From a virus: a DNA stretch of 46,294 nt. The translations under genes and the position numbers were made by a program. The DNA lies in the IMG/VR virus record IMGVR_UViG_3300042319_000694, positions 1-46,294 of that record. One strand, written 5' to 3'. The notes under the pieces were generated by a model. It did no database searches. It saw only the letters and a list, made by a program, of their open reading frames with translations, and had not been told where the DNA came from. Numbering within the stretch: position 1 is the stretch's first letter; each line of letters starts with the position of its first letter. Positions 30,307 to 41,000 of this stretch are shown piece after piece.

Positions 30307-31293
30307 TCAAGCACAACCAGGCGCAGAACACCCAGCAGCTTGTTTAGGTTCAACATACGCCTTGGCAGTTTTACCTAATGTGGTTTTAATTTGTTTGACA
30401 ATTGTCTTGACAGTTTCGTCACTAAGCACCATTAGATTTTCATTGTGTCTATCAATTCTAATGTCTACCGCAACTCTTATTGGAGAATATTTTCTTTCGT
30501 CTTTGCCGTTATCGATTATAGTAAGTGTGCTGCTGCTAGGATACGAAATATTTTCAGGGAATGTGCCGCCTATAACCACCGTGCCCGGTTTCTTCAAGGC
30601 ATGTGCAATATGCTGTCCCACTGAGTCACAGCCCAAGAAATAATCAGCAGCATTGATAATTGCAGTCCATTGCAATAAACTAACACTCTCTGGCACCATT
30701 ACTCCTAGTGCTTTGTTTCCAGGAACTTTCAACTCGCTCATCATTATAACAGCATAATCTTTATTCAGTTCTTCAAGTATTTTTACAATATCATCAACTT
30801 CAAATGATCTACCACTTTCGTCGATGATGGTGTTGCCCTGTAATCCAGCTGTTTTTCCAAATGGTTGGAAGATTACTACTTGTTGCTTTTTAAAATGATT
30901 TCTAGCTTCATTGACTAGTTCGTTTGCTTGTGCAATATCCTTTTTTCCAATGAAGATGTTATATTCTTTGGTTTCTGGGATGATTTCAGGAGGAACATCG
31001 TAGTTGATCAGCATGTCAAACGCTTGAACAAGATTGCATCTTTGAGTAAAGTATGCGTTTAGTTTATACGGTTCGGGGGTTATGATTTCTCTATCTTTTA
31101 ATTTTTCAAAAAGATCTGGGTTGGTAGCATGATGCACATTATTTGCTAATGTTTTGCTGGTTAAATATAGATCGATCCAACCTTCAACAACAATGACTGC
31201 TGTTGGATCAGTATTTTTAACATAGTATTCTAGTGCGGGAATGGCACATAGTACTCGGCCTGCGCCGCCATTTATAAAAAATGCTTTTTTCAT
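30307..31293 (-). CDS. GT9-like (ADP-heptosyltransferase superfamily) glycosyltransferase
   Basis: 328 residues. MKKAFFINGGAGRVLCAIPALEYY at the start resembles the acceptor-side GDxxLxxPxL motif of GT9 enzymes; QVVIFQPFG (about 138-146) and CDSVGQHIAHALKKPGTVVI (about 235-254) match the donor-site D-S/T-x-G-x-x-HxAxAL-x-x-P signature. GT9 enzymes transfer heptose from ADP-heptose, so its place in an operon with hldC, kinase and hldD is meaningful. The C-terminus carries an unusual CSAPGCA. First gene of the island, with ATAAATA 30 nt upstream and an AAAGG Shine-Dalgarno. Confidence 0.75.
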   Translation of the reverse strand: MKKAFFINGGAGRVLCAIPALEYYVKNTDPTAVIVVEGWIDLYLTSKTLANNVHHATNPDLFEKLKDREIITPEPYKLNAYFTQRCNLVQAFDMLINYDVPPEIIPETKEYNIFIGKKDIAQANELVNEARNHFKKQQVVIFQPFGKTAGLQGNTIIDESGRSFEVDDIVKILEELNKDYAVIMMSELKVPGNKALGVMVPESVSLLQWTAIINAADYFLGCDSVGQHIAHALKKPGTVVIGGTFPENISYPSSSTLTIIDNGKDERKYSPIRVAVDIRIDRHNENLMVLSDETVKTIVKQIKTTLGKTAKAYVEPKQAAGCSAPGCA

Positions 31294-31323
31294 TGATATC
31301 GTAACCTTTGCTATCTAGTACGA

Positions 31324-31330
31324 TATTTAT
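31324..31330 (-). promoter_or_regulatory. Late-type box upstream of the sugar-modification island
   Basis: Minus strand AATAAATA, 30 nt before the GT9 ATG with AAAGG in the leader. It is the only late-type box I see between 31408 and the start of the 13-gene island, so it may drive all of it. Confidence 0.55.
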
Positions 31331-31371
31331 TTTGAGGACTAGGCCTCTAAGAATAATGTGAGCGAGCGTTG

Positions 31372-31399
31372 AGTATTGTGCTGTTGCCAGCACAATACT
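31372..31399 (-). other. Perfect 11-bp hairpin after the tail-fibre assembly gene
   Basis: AGTATTGTGCT (31372-31382) and AGCACAATACT (31389-31399) with a 6-nt loop, 8 bases past the stop at 31408. No uridine tract follows on the minus strand. It may be a processing or stability hairpin separating the adhesin transcript from the island. Confidence 0.65.
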
Positions 31400-31407
31400 A
31401 TTCGAAA

Positions 31408-32121
31408 TTAATAAACGCCTGGGGGTAGATTTTGTAAAGCATCAGCATCAGAGGCATCTCTGTCTGCGATCATAATAACACCAATATTCTCTGCAAATTC
31501 CATATTGGGTCCGTCTTCGGGACTCCGCGGAAATCTCACAAGATAGTTAGGAACCTCTAACCAATCGTCAGGAAGGTCTCTGAGTTTTTGTCTATAATCC
31601 AACCATTGTTGTTTTAGAGATTCTGGCATATCTGGAGCAATTTTGCCATCACTTGCAGCTAGTTTTGAATTTCTCATGCTTCTAAGCCACTCATCACTTC
31701 TATCTCTTTTGTACTCAAAGAATTTAAGCGGTGCTGTGTAATCGTCAGTTACAGATTGTTTATCATAAACTATTCTAACATCTGAAGGATCTACAACTGT
31801 GGCATTTGGTTGATCAACTGGGCCAACAGAAACTTCGTAGATCTTTGGTTTTTCTAATCCGCCGTAGATCAATCCAATTTTGCAGCAGTTTATGTCAGTG
31901 TCTGCTTTTAATATTTCTCTTTTGAGATTCAATGGTAGTGGACGATCAGGTTCATCTTCTGGTGCATAGCACTCCATCAAATACCCAGTTTCTTTGTCGA
32001 GCCACATGACTATTTCTTCTGGGCCTTCGTATAGCTGTGTACTGGTTTTACCTAACGTATTTTCCAACGAATATAAGTGATCCGGTATGCTGTATGTCAG
32101 CATTTTGGTTATTTTTGCCAT
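31408..32121 (-). CDS. Tail fibre assembly-like protein
   Basis: 237 residues. The segment LKQQWLDYRQKLRDLPDDW (about 169-187) is the hallmark of phage tail-fibre assembly chaperones and related proteins (a W-x2-YR-x2-LRD pattern). The N-terminal part is beta-rich (SIPDHLYSLENTLG; IVMWLDKETGYLMECYAP). Such chaperones help fibres trimerise, and the gene directly follows the adhesin genes. AAGGAG Shine-Dalgarno. The family is diverse, so the chaperone role is inferred. Confidence 0.65.
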   Translation of the reverse strand: MAKITKMLTYSIPDHLYSLENTLGKTSTQLYEGPEEIVMWLDKETGYLMECYAPEDEPDRPLPLNLKREILKADTDINCCKIGLIYGGLEKPKIYEVSVGPVDQPNATVVDPSDVRIVYDKQSVTDDYTAPLKFFEYKRDRSDEWLRSMRNSKLAASDGKIAPDMPESLKQQWLDYRQKLRDLPDDWLEVPNYLVRFPRSPEDGPNMEFAENIGVIMIADRDASDADALQNLPPGVY

Positions 32122-32131
32122 TTATTTCTCC

Positions 32132-32959
32132 TTAACTATATGTTATTTTAACAAGACCACCGGCACCAAAACTGCCCCAACACGCACTAACTGATGCAGT
32201 GGCATGTCCTGCGCCACCTCCACCCGGGAAAGCTGCGTGTGCCGAACAGCAGGCCAAGTTGCCTACGCACATATGTTTACCGCCAATGCCGTGTCCTGCT
32301 GAAATTGGTCCAGACGGTGATCCTGCAACAGAAAAGTGATCAGCACAGCAGTCATATTGAGCATTGTATGATCCAGAGGTTCCTCTAAAACACATATCGG
32401 ACCCGTATACTGGGTCATTACACACGTTGGTAATCCAACCGGCATTGTAGTTGCCCACGTTGCATTGAACGTTACCAATGTGGCAGTTATAACATTGTGA
32501 GATCATGTCCCATGAAGTTGACCCACCCATGCCACCAATGGCACAGAAGTTGCTGAGACCAGTGCCATTGACAAAGCTGGTGCATCCGTGACGGCAATTT
32601 TGGTTACATGAACAGCAGCAGCTACAGTTTGACGATCCTGCGGCACACACTGTGTATACTGTGCCATCTGTAAATCCATTCACTGACTTGGTCAATGTTC
32701 TTACGCCATAATTTCCGCCTTGACCGCCACACCCGTGATCATAGTCACCACCTGATGAGCCACCTGGGCCACCACCTGATAGTATTTCAAATTTTATAGA
32801 TGTTGTTCCGTTAGGCACTGTCCAAGCGCAACAACGACCACCATTCTCTGGTGTCCAGTTGTTGGTGTTCCATACGTATAGTTCATTGAGTTCTGCAATT
32901 TTACATTGGTGTTGGCTATTGCCATAAACGATACCAACGTTTGATAATTGTACTGGCAT
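32132..32959 (-). CDS. Cys/Gly-rich putative tail-tip adhesin, copy A
   Basis: 275 residues with 24 cysteines. Short N-terminal segment MPVQLSNVGIVYGN, then ELYVWNTNNWTPENGG, then glycine-rich motifs LSGGGPGGSSGGD, CGGQGGNYG, GGMGGST, PGGGGAGHA and GSFGAGGLV alternating with variable stretches; this resembles the Gly-rich distal adhesins (gp38 type) of T-even-like phages. A dense cluster NCSCCCSCNQNCRHGC lies at about 110-125. Cys count is extreme for a cytoplasmically made phage protein and could reflect metal binding or disulfides formed outside. AAGGAG Shine-Dalgarno. Adhesin role is inferred. Confidence 0.65.
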   Translation of the reverse strand: MPVQLSNVGIVYGNSQHQCKIAELNELYVWNTNNWTPENGGRCCAWTVPNGTTSIKFEILSGGGPGGSSGGDYDHGCGGQGGNYGVRTLTKSVNGFTDGTVYTVCAAGSSNCSCCCSCNQNCRHGCTSFVNGTGLSNFCAIGGMGGSTSWDMISQCYNCHIGNVQCNVGNYNAGWITNVCNDPVYGSDMCFRGTSGSYNAQYDCCADHFSVAGSPSGPISAGHGIGGKHMCVGNLACCSAHAAFPGGGGAGHATASVSACWGSFGAGGLVKITYS

Positions 32960-32973
32960 TTTCTAATTTCTCC

Positions 32974-33801
32974 TTAGATATATGTTATTCTAACAAGGCC
33001 ACCTGCGCCAAAACTGCCCCAGCAGGCATTAACTGAGTCAGTTGCGTGTCCTGCGCCGCCGCCACCTGGGAAAGCTGCATGTGATGAACAGCAGGCCAGA
33101 TTGCCTACGCAGCGATGTTTGCTGCCAATTCCGTGTCCTGCAAAAAACGGACCGCTTGGTGAGCCTTGAACTGAGAACGCATCAGCACAACAGTTGTACT
33201 GATGATTATATGACCCAGATGTTCCTCTAAAACATACATCAGATCCGTATACTGGACTATCACAAACTTGGTTAACCCAACCAGCATTATAGTTGCCCAC
33301 GCTGCATTGAACATTGCCAATATGGCAGTTATAACAGTTAGAGATCATGTCCCAGTTGGTCGATCCACCCATGCCACCAATAGCACAGAAATTGCTGAGG
33401 CCAGTGCCATTGACAAAGCTGGTGCATCCATGACGGCAATTTTGATTACATGAACAGCAGCAGCTACAGTTTGATGATCCAGCAGCACACACCGTGTATA
33501 CTGTGCCATCTGTAAATCCATTCACTGATTTTTGCAGTGTTCTTGAGCCGTAGTTGCCGCCTTGACCGCCGGTGCCGTGATCTGAGTCACCACCTGACGA
33601 GCCGCCTGGGCCACCACCTGACAATATTTCAAATCTGATTGAAGTAACGCCTGCGGGTACTGCCCAAGCGCAACAACGACCGCCATTCTCTGGTGTCCAG
33701 TTGTTGGTGTTCCATACGTATAGTTCATTGCGTTCTTCAATGCGGCACTTGTGTTGACCATTGGCAAAAATAATTCCGCAATTCGATAACTGTACTGGCA
33801 T
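32974..33801 (-). CDS. Cys/Gly-rich putative tail-tip adhesin, copy B
   Basis: 275 residues with 23 cysteines, the same length as copy A and nearly identical in the Gly-rich and Cys-cluster parts, differing mainly at scattered sites between them (for example ISNC versus ISQC, FFAGHGIG versus ISAGHGIG, DHGTGG versus DHGCGG). The two genes are separated by 14 nt in the same orientation, so they arose by tandem duplication. Differences concentrate in the loops between Gly motifs, as expected for receptor-binding loops. GAGGG Shine-Dalgarno. Confidence 0.65.
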   Translation of the reverse strand: MPVQLSNCGIIFANGQHKCRIEERNELYVWNTNNWTPENGGRCCAWAVPAGVTSIRFEILSGGGPGGSSGGDSDHGTGGQGGNYGSRTLQKSVNGFTDGTVYTVCAAGSSNCSCCCSCNQNCRHGCTSFVNGTGLSNFCAIGGMGGSTNWDMISNCYNCHIGNVQCSVGNYNAGWVNQVCDSPVYGSDVCFRGTSGSYNHQYNCCADAFSVQGSPSGPFFAGHGIGSKHRCVGNLACCSSHAAFPGGGGAGHATDSVNACWGSFGAGGLVRITYI

Positions 33802-33803
33802 TA

Positions 33804-34679
33804 TTACATCCCTCTTTTCATATCTTCAATTTCTGCTTTTAGCGCCTTGACAGCTTCTATCAGCAAGGGAATTAGTTTGTCATATCTCACAGCAAGGTAG
33901 CCGTCTTCTCTTTCAACCACAGCCGATGGTACTATCTCTTTTACTTCTTGAGCAATAACTCCCACGTCCTGCATGGTGCGTTCTGGGTACATTTCTTGCG
34001 CAATTTTATTCCAGTGATACTCGTACCCTGATATTTTTAACAATTTTTCTAGACTGTTATCAATCTTCGAAAGATTTTCTTTTAGTCTGATATCTGACGA
34101 TGCATATGAATATATGTCTGCGCCTACATACAGTGCGCCACTAATACCAACTCCGCCAGTAACTACCAATGTTCCACTAGTGGTGTTGCTCGCAGTCTGA
34201 GCACCTGCTAAAGTCATTCTGCCAGTGCTTGGTTGATACGTCATTTTGGTAGTTGACACATTTATACCAGTCACAGTACCTGATGAACTGGCGGTGAACA
34301 AAGGATAATGGGTAGAAGCAGATGCTGTTTCATCAGTGAGTGTAACAGATTTTGATGTCCAACTCAGAGTACCGGATGCGTTGGTTGTGAGAACCTGACC
34401 AGCTGTGCCGTCGGCAGCAGGCAGTGTCCAAGTTAAATTAGCTGCAACTGTTGCCGGAGCTTGGAAAGCCACCCAATTTGAGCTATCGCTATCTGCAAAT
34501 CGCAAATCGGTCTGTGCATTTAACTGAATATCTACAGTAGAAACAACGATTCCTGTACCGCCTGGACTGAGAGTAATATTCTGATCCGCAGCTGTGGACA
34601 AGGCATTGTCGGGCGAAATTTGAATAGTTCCTACTAGTGCAGGGCTACCTACAAGTCCGCTATTGATTTTTCTTGCCAT
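33804..34679 (-). CDS. Tail fibre protein with C-terminal S74 intramolecular chaperone
   Basis: 291 residues. The first about 190 are beta-rich fibre repeats (SPGGTGIVVSTVDIQLNAQTDL, GQVLTTNASGTLSW). The C-terminal about 100 residues are the peptidase S74 chaperone: SDIRLKENL (195-203) with the Ser195/Lys200 self-cleavage pair, GYEYHWN, DVGVIAQEV (238-246), YDKLIPLLIEAVKALKAEIE. S74 domains trimerise fibres and then cut themselves off between the residue before and Ser195. AAGGA Shine-Dalgarno. Confidence 0.88.
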   Translation of the reverse strand: MARKINSGLVGSPALVGTIQISPDNALSTAADQNITLSPGGTGIVVSTVDIQLNAQTDLRFADSDSSNWVAFQAPATVAANLTWTLPAADGTAGQVLTTNASGTLSWTSKSVTLTDETASASTHYPLFTASSSGTVTGINVSTTKMTYQPSTGRMTLAGAQTASNTTSGTLVVTGGVGISGALYVGADIYSYASSDIRLKENLSKIDNSLEKLLKISGYEYHWNKIAQEMYPERTMQDVGVIAQEVKEIVPSAVVEREDGYLAVRYDKLIPLLIEAVKALKAEIEDMKRGM

Positions 34680-34694
34680 GATCTTATCCTTATA

Positions 34695-35024
34695 TTAAGC
34701 TGTTGATGTTTCGATACCGTAGACCACAGCATTCACGCTTGTAGCACTTGAGCGGACCACTAATCTTTGATCTGCAGCCATAACAATACCTGTGCGTTCT
34801 AGCACACCCTTGGCAGCTAGACTAACATCAAATTCGATATACTCCGAAGGGTCGGGGGTTGCTGCGGTTGCCGCAAGGCAAATTGCCACTTGGATGGTAA
34901 CTGCCGATGCGCTTCGATTGCATATGCTGAGTGTTACTACTCCAAATGTATTATCTGGACAGTCGTACACTGTGGTATTGGTCGCTGCTGATAGATTTGC
35001 TGCTCCTAGTCTTCCTGTTGCCAT
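34695..35024 (-). CDS. Small structural protein, 109 aa (function unknown)
   Basis: Beta-rich, Ala/Thr/Ser/Val-rich: GRLGAANLSAATNTTVYDCP, VVTLSICNRSASAVTIQVAI, YIEFDVSLAAKGVLERTGIVM, ending VVYGIETSTA. This looks like a small virion beta-sandwich of a family recurrent near fibre genes of marine T4-like phages. No tested role known to me. CTAAATA late box 19 nt before ATG with GGAG Shine-Dalgarno. Confidence 0.7.
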   Translation of the reverse strand: MATGRLGAANLSAATNTTVYDCPDNTFGVVTLSICNRSASAVTIQVAICLAATAATPDPSEYIEFDVSLAAKGVLERTGIVMAADQRLVVRSSATSVNAVVYGIETSTA

Positions 35025-35043
35025 AATTTATTCTCCATGTATA

Positions 35044-35050
35044 TATTTAG
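35044..35050 (-). promoter_or_regulatory. Late promoter box (CTAAATA class with leader)
   Basis: Minus strand ACTAAATA, 19 nt before ATG at 35024, leader with GGAG. It overlaps the last codons of the 2611-aa gene. Confidence 0.6.
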
Positions 35051-38000
35051 TTCAAAAAGTAATTGAATGCTATTGGTAATCCGATAACTCCGCCTCTGAA
35101 TTCAAAGGTAGCATTCATCTTGATTGGCCCTGATGTCACCGTAGTTATCACGTTTGAGCTGATAAAGATACTACCTGCTGTCACGGAGTTAACGTTCAAG
35201 CTAGCTCCACCGCCACCGATCTGTCCAGCAATAAACGCCTTGATAGCTCGTTGTGTAGGCACAATGTTGTCTGAATCAGCGGTAAAGAACGGATCTGTTG
35301 AGAATTCAGTGATCGTAGCTGATCCGCCACCTAGTGTAACATTACCCAAGTTAAGTTCTTGCAATCCTGAAATATTAAACGCATCTGCATTCAAGGTTGC
35401 AATGCCAGTGCTTTGTTCAATAGCAAACAAATCACCAACTCGGAAGTTACCGTCTTGGTCTGTGGCAGTAAAGAACACTCGTCCGCCACCTTGTTCCACA
35501 GTTTCATTTGCAGGAATTGCTGATTGCAATGGTACTCCTGGATAATTGGTGTCAATGAAGTTACCTGTACCTATGTCCAAGAAGTCATGACCGGTGAGTC
35601 GAACTTGGCTGTATTTTAGACGCATGGTAATAGCTGTGCCGTCAGGTGGTGCTTCTGATATAGTTAGTGCAGGGCTGAGCTGTAAAAACGCTGTATACGA
35701 TCCGTCATTCTCTCCAAGGAAGGTTATCACATTTACTAACTTGAACACTCTGCTAGGCAAATGACTGAATACCACATTGGAACCCGGTGTAGGCCGTTGT
35801 GCGAGTCTGCGACTGGCCACAAATGTGCCAGATTGGAACAACTCTGAATACCCGTCGCCTACATCAACTTCACCGCTGCCTGTGACAAACTGGGTGCCTC
35901 TGTTTACAAAGCTAGGATTGGCCAATACTCCACTGTTCTTTCTCACTGTTACAGGAGATTCGAAGGTGTTGTTAGGATCAGTGAATGTGATGTCTGGCAC
36001 AGTAGTGTACCCTGATCCGGGTTCTGTTATATTAACTTGGAACAGTTTGTTCGCTGCTACTTTGGCTCGACCTCTGGTTGTGGCTCCGGTTCTGATATAT
36101 GTGGCTACATCACCGGTACCACCCCCAACTCCCACAAACTGTCCGTATCTATTTCTGTTACCAAAAGTCACTGCAGAGAATCCACTTGCTGCTGTGCTGG
36201 TTGTTCTTGTGGTCCAAGTAACTCCATCAGGTGATGTTGCTGCTGCTGTGGTTGTGCTTACAGCAAGGAACACTCCCTGGCCGTATGTGACCTTGGTCCA
36301 TGATGCTGTTGCTGGCAATGTGCTGGCTGTCCAAGTGATGCCGTCTAGACTATAGGCAGCTACGGTACCACTAGTGTTGGATACCGCAACAAATCTGTTG
36401 TTACCATAAGCAATGCTGTTCCAATTTGAAGAACTTGGCAATGTTCCTGCAGTCCATGTTCCCGCAACGGTAGTCGATGTAGCATGATTAGTCACATTAG
36501 TACCGCTCTTGATTGCGACAAATCTATTTTTGCCGTAGGCAATAGCTGTGAATCCAGTGGTAGTTAATGTACCAGTTTGATCCCAATTCTCACCGTCACT
36601 GCTGATTCTCACTGTGGTCACATCACTGCTAACAGCTACGAATTTTTGAGCACCAAACGTCACTCCCACCCATGTAGCAGAAGTTTGCATACTGGCAGCA
36701 GTCCATGTGATACCATCTTCACTGTAAGCAGATGTGGTGTTAGCACTAGTTCCTGCTACCGCCACAAACCTGCTGATTTTGCCCGCAGAAGAACCGTCAT
36801 CAAACAAACCTGCGGTCATAGCTGACCAGTTCGCTCCGCTCGGCATCAAGCTGGCTCTTGTGGTCCACAAAATACCATCTTCTGAAGTTGCGCCTACAGT
36901 GCTTCCGCTTCTTAGGGCCACATATCTACCACCTATGCCATAACCTGCGTGATCAAAATCTAAGATAGCGCCTGTGGTAGAATTTACTGCGGTGATTGTT
37001 ATCACTAGATCATTATTAGGTGTGGTTCCGCCGAGACTGGTTCCTAGTATGGTTATAGTCTGTAATCTCGCATAACCTGTTCCAGCACCCTGTCCAGATG
37101 GTGTATATTTCCATCCATTGCGTATCACTGTGAATGTAGCTCCTGAGCCGTTTCCTACATAGGTGCCTGTGACCGATGTGTAAACCGCAGCAGTTTCACC
37201 ATATTTCACAGCACTCCAAGTACCGCTGGTTGGTAGTGTGGCTGCTGTGCTGGTGTATCCAGGCGCAGAGAACGTCACTCTAGGTTCTATGATGTAGGTA
37301 CTCGAAGCGTCTGGGCTGACAATGGCTGTGCCTGCTATTAAATGATCAAATCCAGCTGTACCGTCTGATTCTTTGATCAACCCTGCTACTTTAGTGCCTG
37401 AATTATATGTGTTAATAATACCAAACTGCCCTACTCCCGCTCCGCCTGTGAGCACAATTTTCATACCTATGTAAGCAGTGCTGGATTCTCCGTCTGTGGC
37501 AGCGATAGTAACTGAAGTAGAAGTACCACCTTGTGCGGTGTTGGAGTTGGTGATATATCCAAATCCACCAAGATTGCCTTCGGCCTCTGGAGCATTCGTA
37601 CTGTCTTCAACAAGATCCAACATGCGAACTTCAAACACAGCATCGTCACGGAATTCATCAATCTCAACAACTTGTCCGCTGCCGCCGCCTGTGAGTGTAT
37701 AAACGACTTCTGTGTAATCTATACCTGCATTTTGAAATTCTATTTGAATCAAGGCAGACCCGTCAGTGATGACCCGATCAATCACGGCTTCAAACGCTAG
37801 TCGGTTGTCTACTACGCCAGTAACTGGGATTTCTGTTGCGTCAAACCCTTCTGCCACAGAACCAAAATCACCGTATGAGTTGTTGCCGTTGGTAGCTCTA
37901 ATACGGCCGCCGTTTTCGGCTAGGTATGCTACGTGATTGTAGTAAGCAAACACCGAAACAAGTTCTGCACGACCGTTGTTAGTGATCCATGCTCCAATAC

Positions 38001-41000
38001 CGTCACTTAGAACCTGTGTAAAGTCATTGCTGACTATAGAATCGTTACCACCATTGTGTAATGAGCCATCAATCTTTTGACCAACACAAGCTGTACCTAG
38101 AGTAGTTACACCTTGTACATATGGTGAACGTGTGATGATCCAGGTACGGTAATCCTCTGGACCCCATCCTGGATCAAGACTTGCATATGCTCCTGCACTT
38201 ACTCTAGAAGTACCAAATTCATTAGGTGCTAGTAGATCTCCAGTAAGTCCTTGCAGAGTTTGATCTCTAACGCCGGTAGCATCTCTGAGATAATACATAT
38301 CTTCTTCCAAGCTGCCTGTTACACTGTTGGCGTAATATCTGGCTGCGTATCTAGATTTGTAATTGCCTGGATATTTCAAGTCATATTTGAGTGCATCGAT
38401 GTAGGTGTTGACATCTCTGAGGCAGGCTGTACTGCTGTAGAACAGAGCCACTGTCATCGAACCACTGCCGTCGCTGACAATATCAAACGCTGTGTTTGAA
38501 TCTCTTGTGGTAGCAATCTTAAAGGTAGTTGAACTAACCACATTCTGCACATAGTAAGTTGTGGTAGTATCTACTCCGCCAAATACTGTGCCAGTAAATC
38601 TTATAGCTGCGTTTCTTGTCATCCATGCTGTTGATGTGCAAGTGAACAAGTCAGTGGCCGCTGTAGCTGCTGAGACTGTGGTAGTGTATGTTGAATCGAT
38701 GTAAGCATCGATTTCTGCCACAATATATGATCTGTTGCGCTCTAATTGCAACACAGCATAATCAACCATTCTGTTGCCTGTGGCACAACGACTGCCTTCA
38801 TTGGTAGCGCCAAACACTATGTCATCTACCATAGTCATTAGTGTTTCAATACGAGCTTGTGCAGTTGCATTGCCGCCCACGTTGGCTAGTGCTTCTGTCT
38901 TGGCATTGGATAATGCATCTCTAGTAATGGTTTTTTGGTTGCCTACAAATACATCTACTGCTGTAGCTCTTAGATAACTATATGCTGCTTCTCTAGTTTT
39001 AAAGTTGCTGTTGAACATAAAGTCAAACATCACAGCTTCTAATATCAATCGAGTGTCTCTAATACACTTGGTTTGTAGATATTGAATCTTAGGAGTGACA
39101 CCGTCAGTTTTGTAGGCATTTGGAAATATTGCATTAAAGGCTGTGCCACCTGATGACAAGCAAGATACAGTGATGCTTGATATGTTAACGATATCACCTG
39201 CTGCCAGTCCGTGTGTTGCAGTAGTTACTATAGCATATCCAGTAGAGTTATTATAGACAAAATTACTGATTGCTAGTGTTGCTCCGCTGGCTTTAATTAC
39301 AATTCCTCCGCTGACATAGGTATGTGCTAGAGTATGTTTACCAACGTAGATTCTAAAATCTGTTGAGGTGAATGATGTTTCATCTACTACAAAGTCAGTG
39401 TGCCATGCCACTGCATTTAAATCATCTACAACATTTTGAACAATGGTTTCTTGTGCAGCATCTAGTGTCACTGCGGCTGCTATCAATGCAGTGGTCGAAG
39501 TTACACCGTTGGTTGCTGTAGGATAGTCTATAACTTCCACAGGTATGCTAATGCCAGCGCCGTCGATGAATGATGTCAACACTGTACCGCCATATGTGGC
39601 TGCAAGTTGGAATGTGTTAGTATTCACTGTGCCTACTACCCAATACTTAATACCGTTGGTTAATCCGTTGCCAGTTTCTCTCGGTATTATTGCATCACCT
39701 ACACTTAATCCATGGTTATTACTAGTTAAAGTATTTGATGTAGCTATGGTGGTTACTGTGATCTGTGGAGTTATAGACTCAGTAGAATCACCTTGAATAA
39801 TGTTGGTAATGATATCTACTAATGAGCCCACTGTGGCATTAGCAGCAGAACCTCCAGTTAAGTTTGTGCTGTCAGTCCACTGTGTGGCAGCATTGCCTGT
39901 GGATTTTGTTACTCCGGTGTTGGCAATAATCTGTTGCACAATTTCTTTCAATCTAGCGTAGGCAGCCACTGTGGCTGCAATTTCTGTACTGTCAATCTGT
40001 AACGCTGTGCTGTTGTCACCGTCAAAATATGCTGTGCCAGCTACTAGAGTGGCCCAGGTTCCGCCGTAAGTCAAATCATAGTCCATGGCATCAACGATAA
40101 ATGCCACATCACGTTTGCATTTGGTTCTGCTGTATTTCACTGCAGGATAATTCACTGTTAAAAACGCAGTAATTTCTTCTTTGATAAATTCTTTGTTTTC
40201 ACGCAGCAGTGTTCTAGCATCTCCAAACCCTGTTAAGAATGAGGAGTTGTATCCAGTAGGATTAGCAGAACTTACCATGAACGTGGAACTGATCTTGAAA
40301 TCAATCTGATGCTGCATGATTCTGACCAACTGTGATGCATCTGCTGCTTCGTCGGTGGTAGCGTATGGGAATGATGCACTTTGAACTGATGTGTTGCCAG
40401 CGCTTTCTGTGACGTTGGCACCTCTTACGATCTGATCAACCACTGTTTGCAATCTAGTCAATGCACCTACGCTGTAGCCTGCATCAGATCTGTTAGTCAA
40501 GCTGCCTGCTGGGCCTGCGTTAGTTGAACGCAATTCGTCTCCGATCACACAAGTTTGTTCTGGCACAATGATTGGTAGTGTTTCACGATACTGTCCGGTA
40601 GCTATATTGATCAGATTGCTAGGACTGCGTCTTGCTGGTACGCTGGCTATGGCCGCTGCTATCTGTGGTGCTGTAACAGCTGCTGCTCGTGCAGTGATAG
40701 CATTTGTAATAAGTGTGACACTTGCTGTCACTGTGGTCAGGGCATCAGCTTCTGCTGTAAGATCGCTGTTGAAATATTGAGCCACTGTGGCAGTAGAATT
40801 ATCACCGTTTAGTGTCTGATAGTTTATGGTTGGAGCTGTCTGTGTCAACACATTTCCGATCACAGTGAGCATGTAGTTATAAGCAGCCACAGACTCGTCC
40901 GATTCAATGGCCAATCCTGGGTATGCTTCTGTTTCACCCTCGCTGAGTCCACCGATCAATGAATTAGCAACTCCGCGTGATTTAATGTTCCCGCCATGGC

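Noticed and set aside
35777-36355. Open plus-strand frame of 192 codons inside the giant fibre gene, and similar plus-strand frames at 2421-2849, 6563-7003 and 35063-35545
   Set aside because: They lie wholly inside well-supported minus-strand genes with biased, repetitive codon content; their translations show no domain pattern and they lack Shine-Dalgarno sites.
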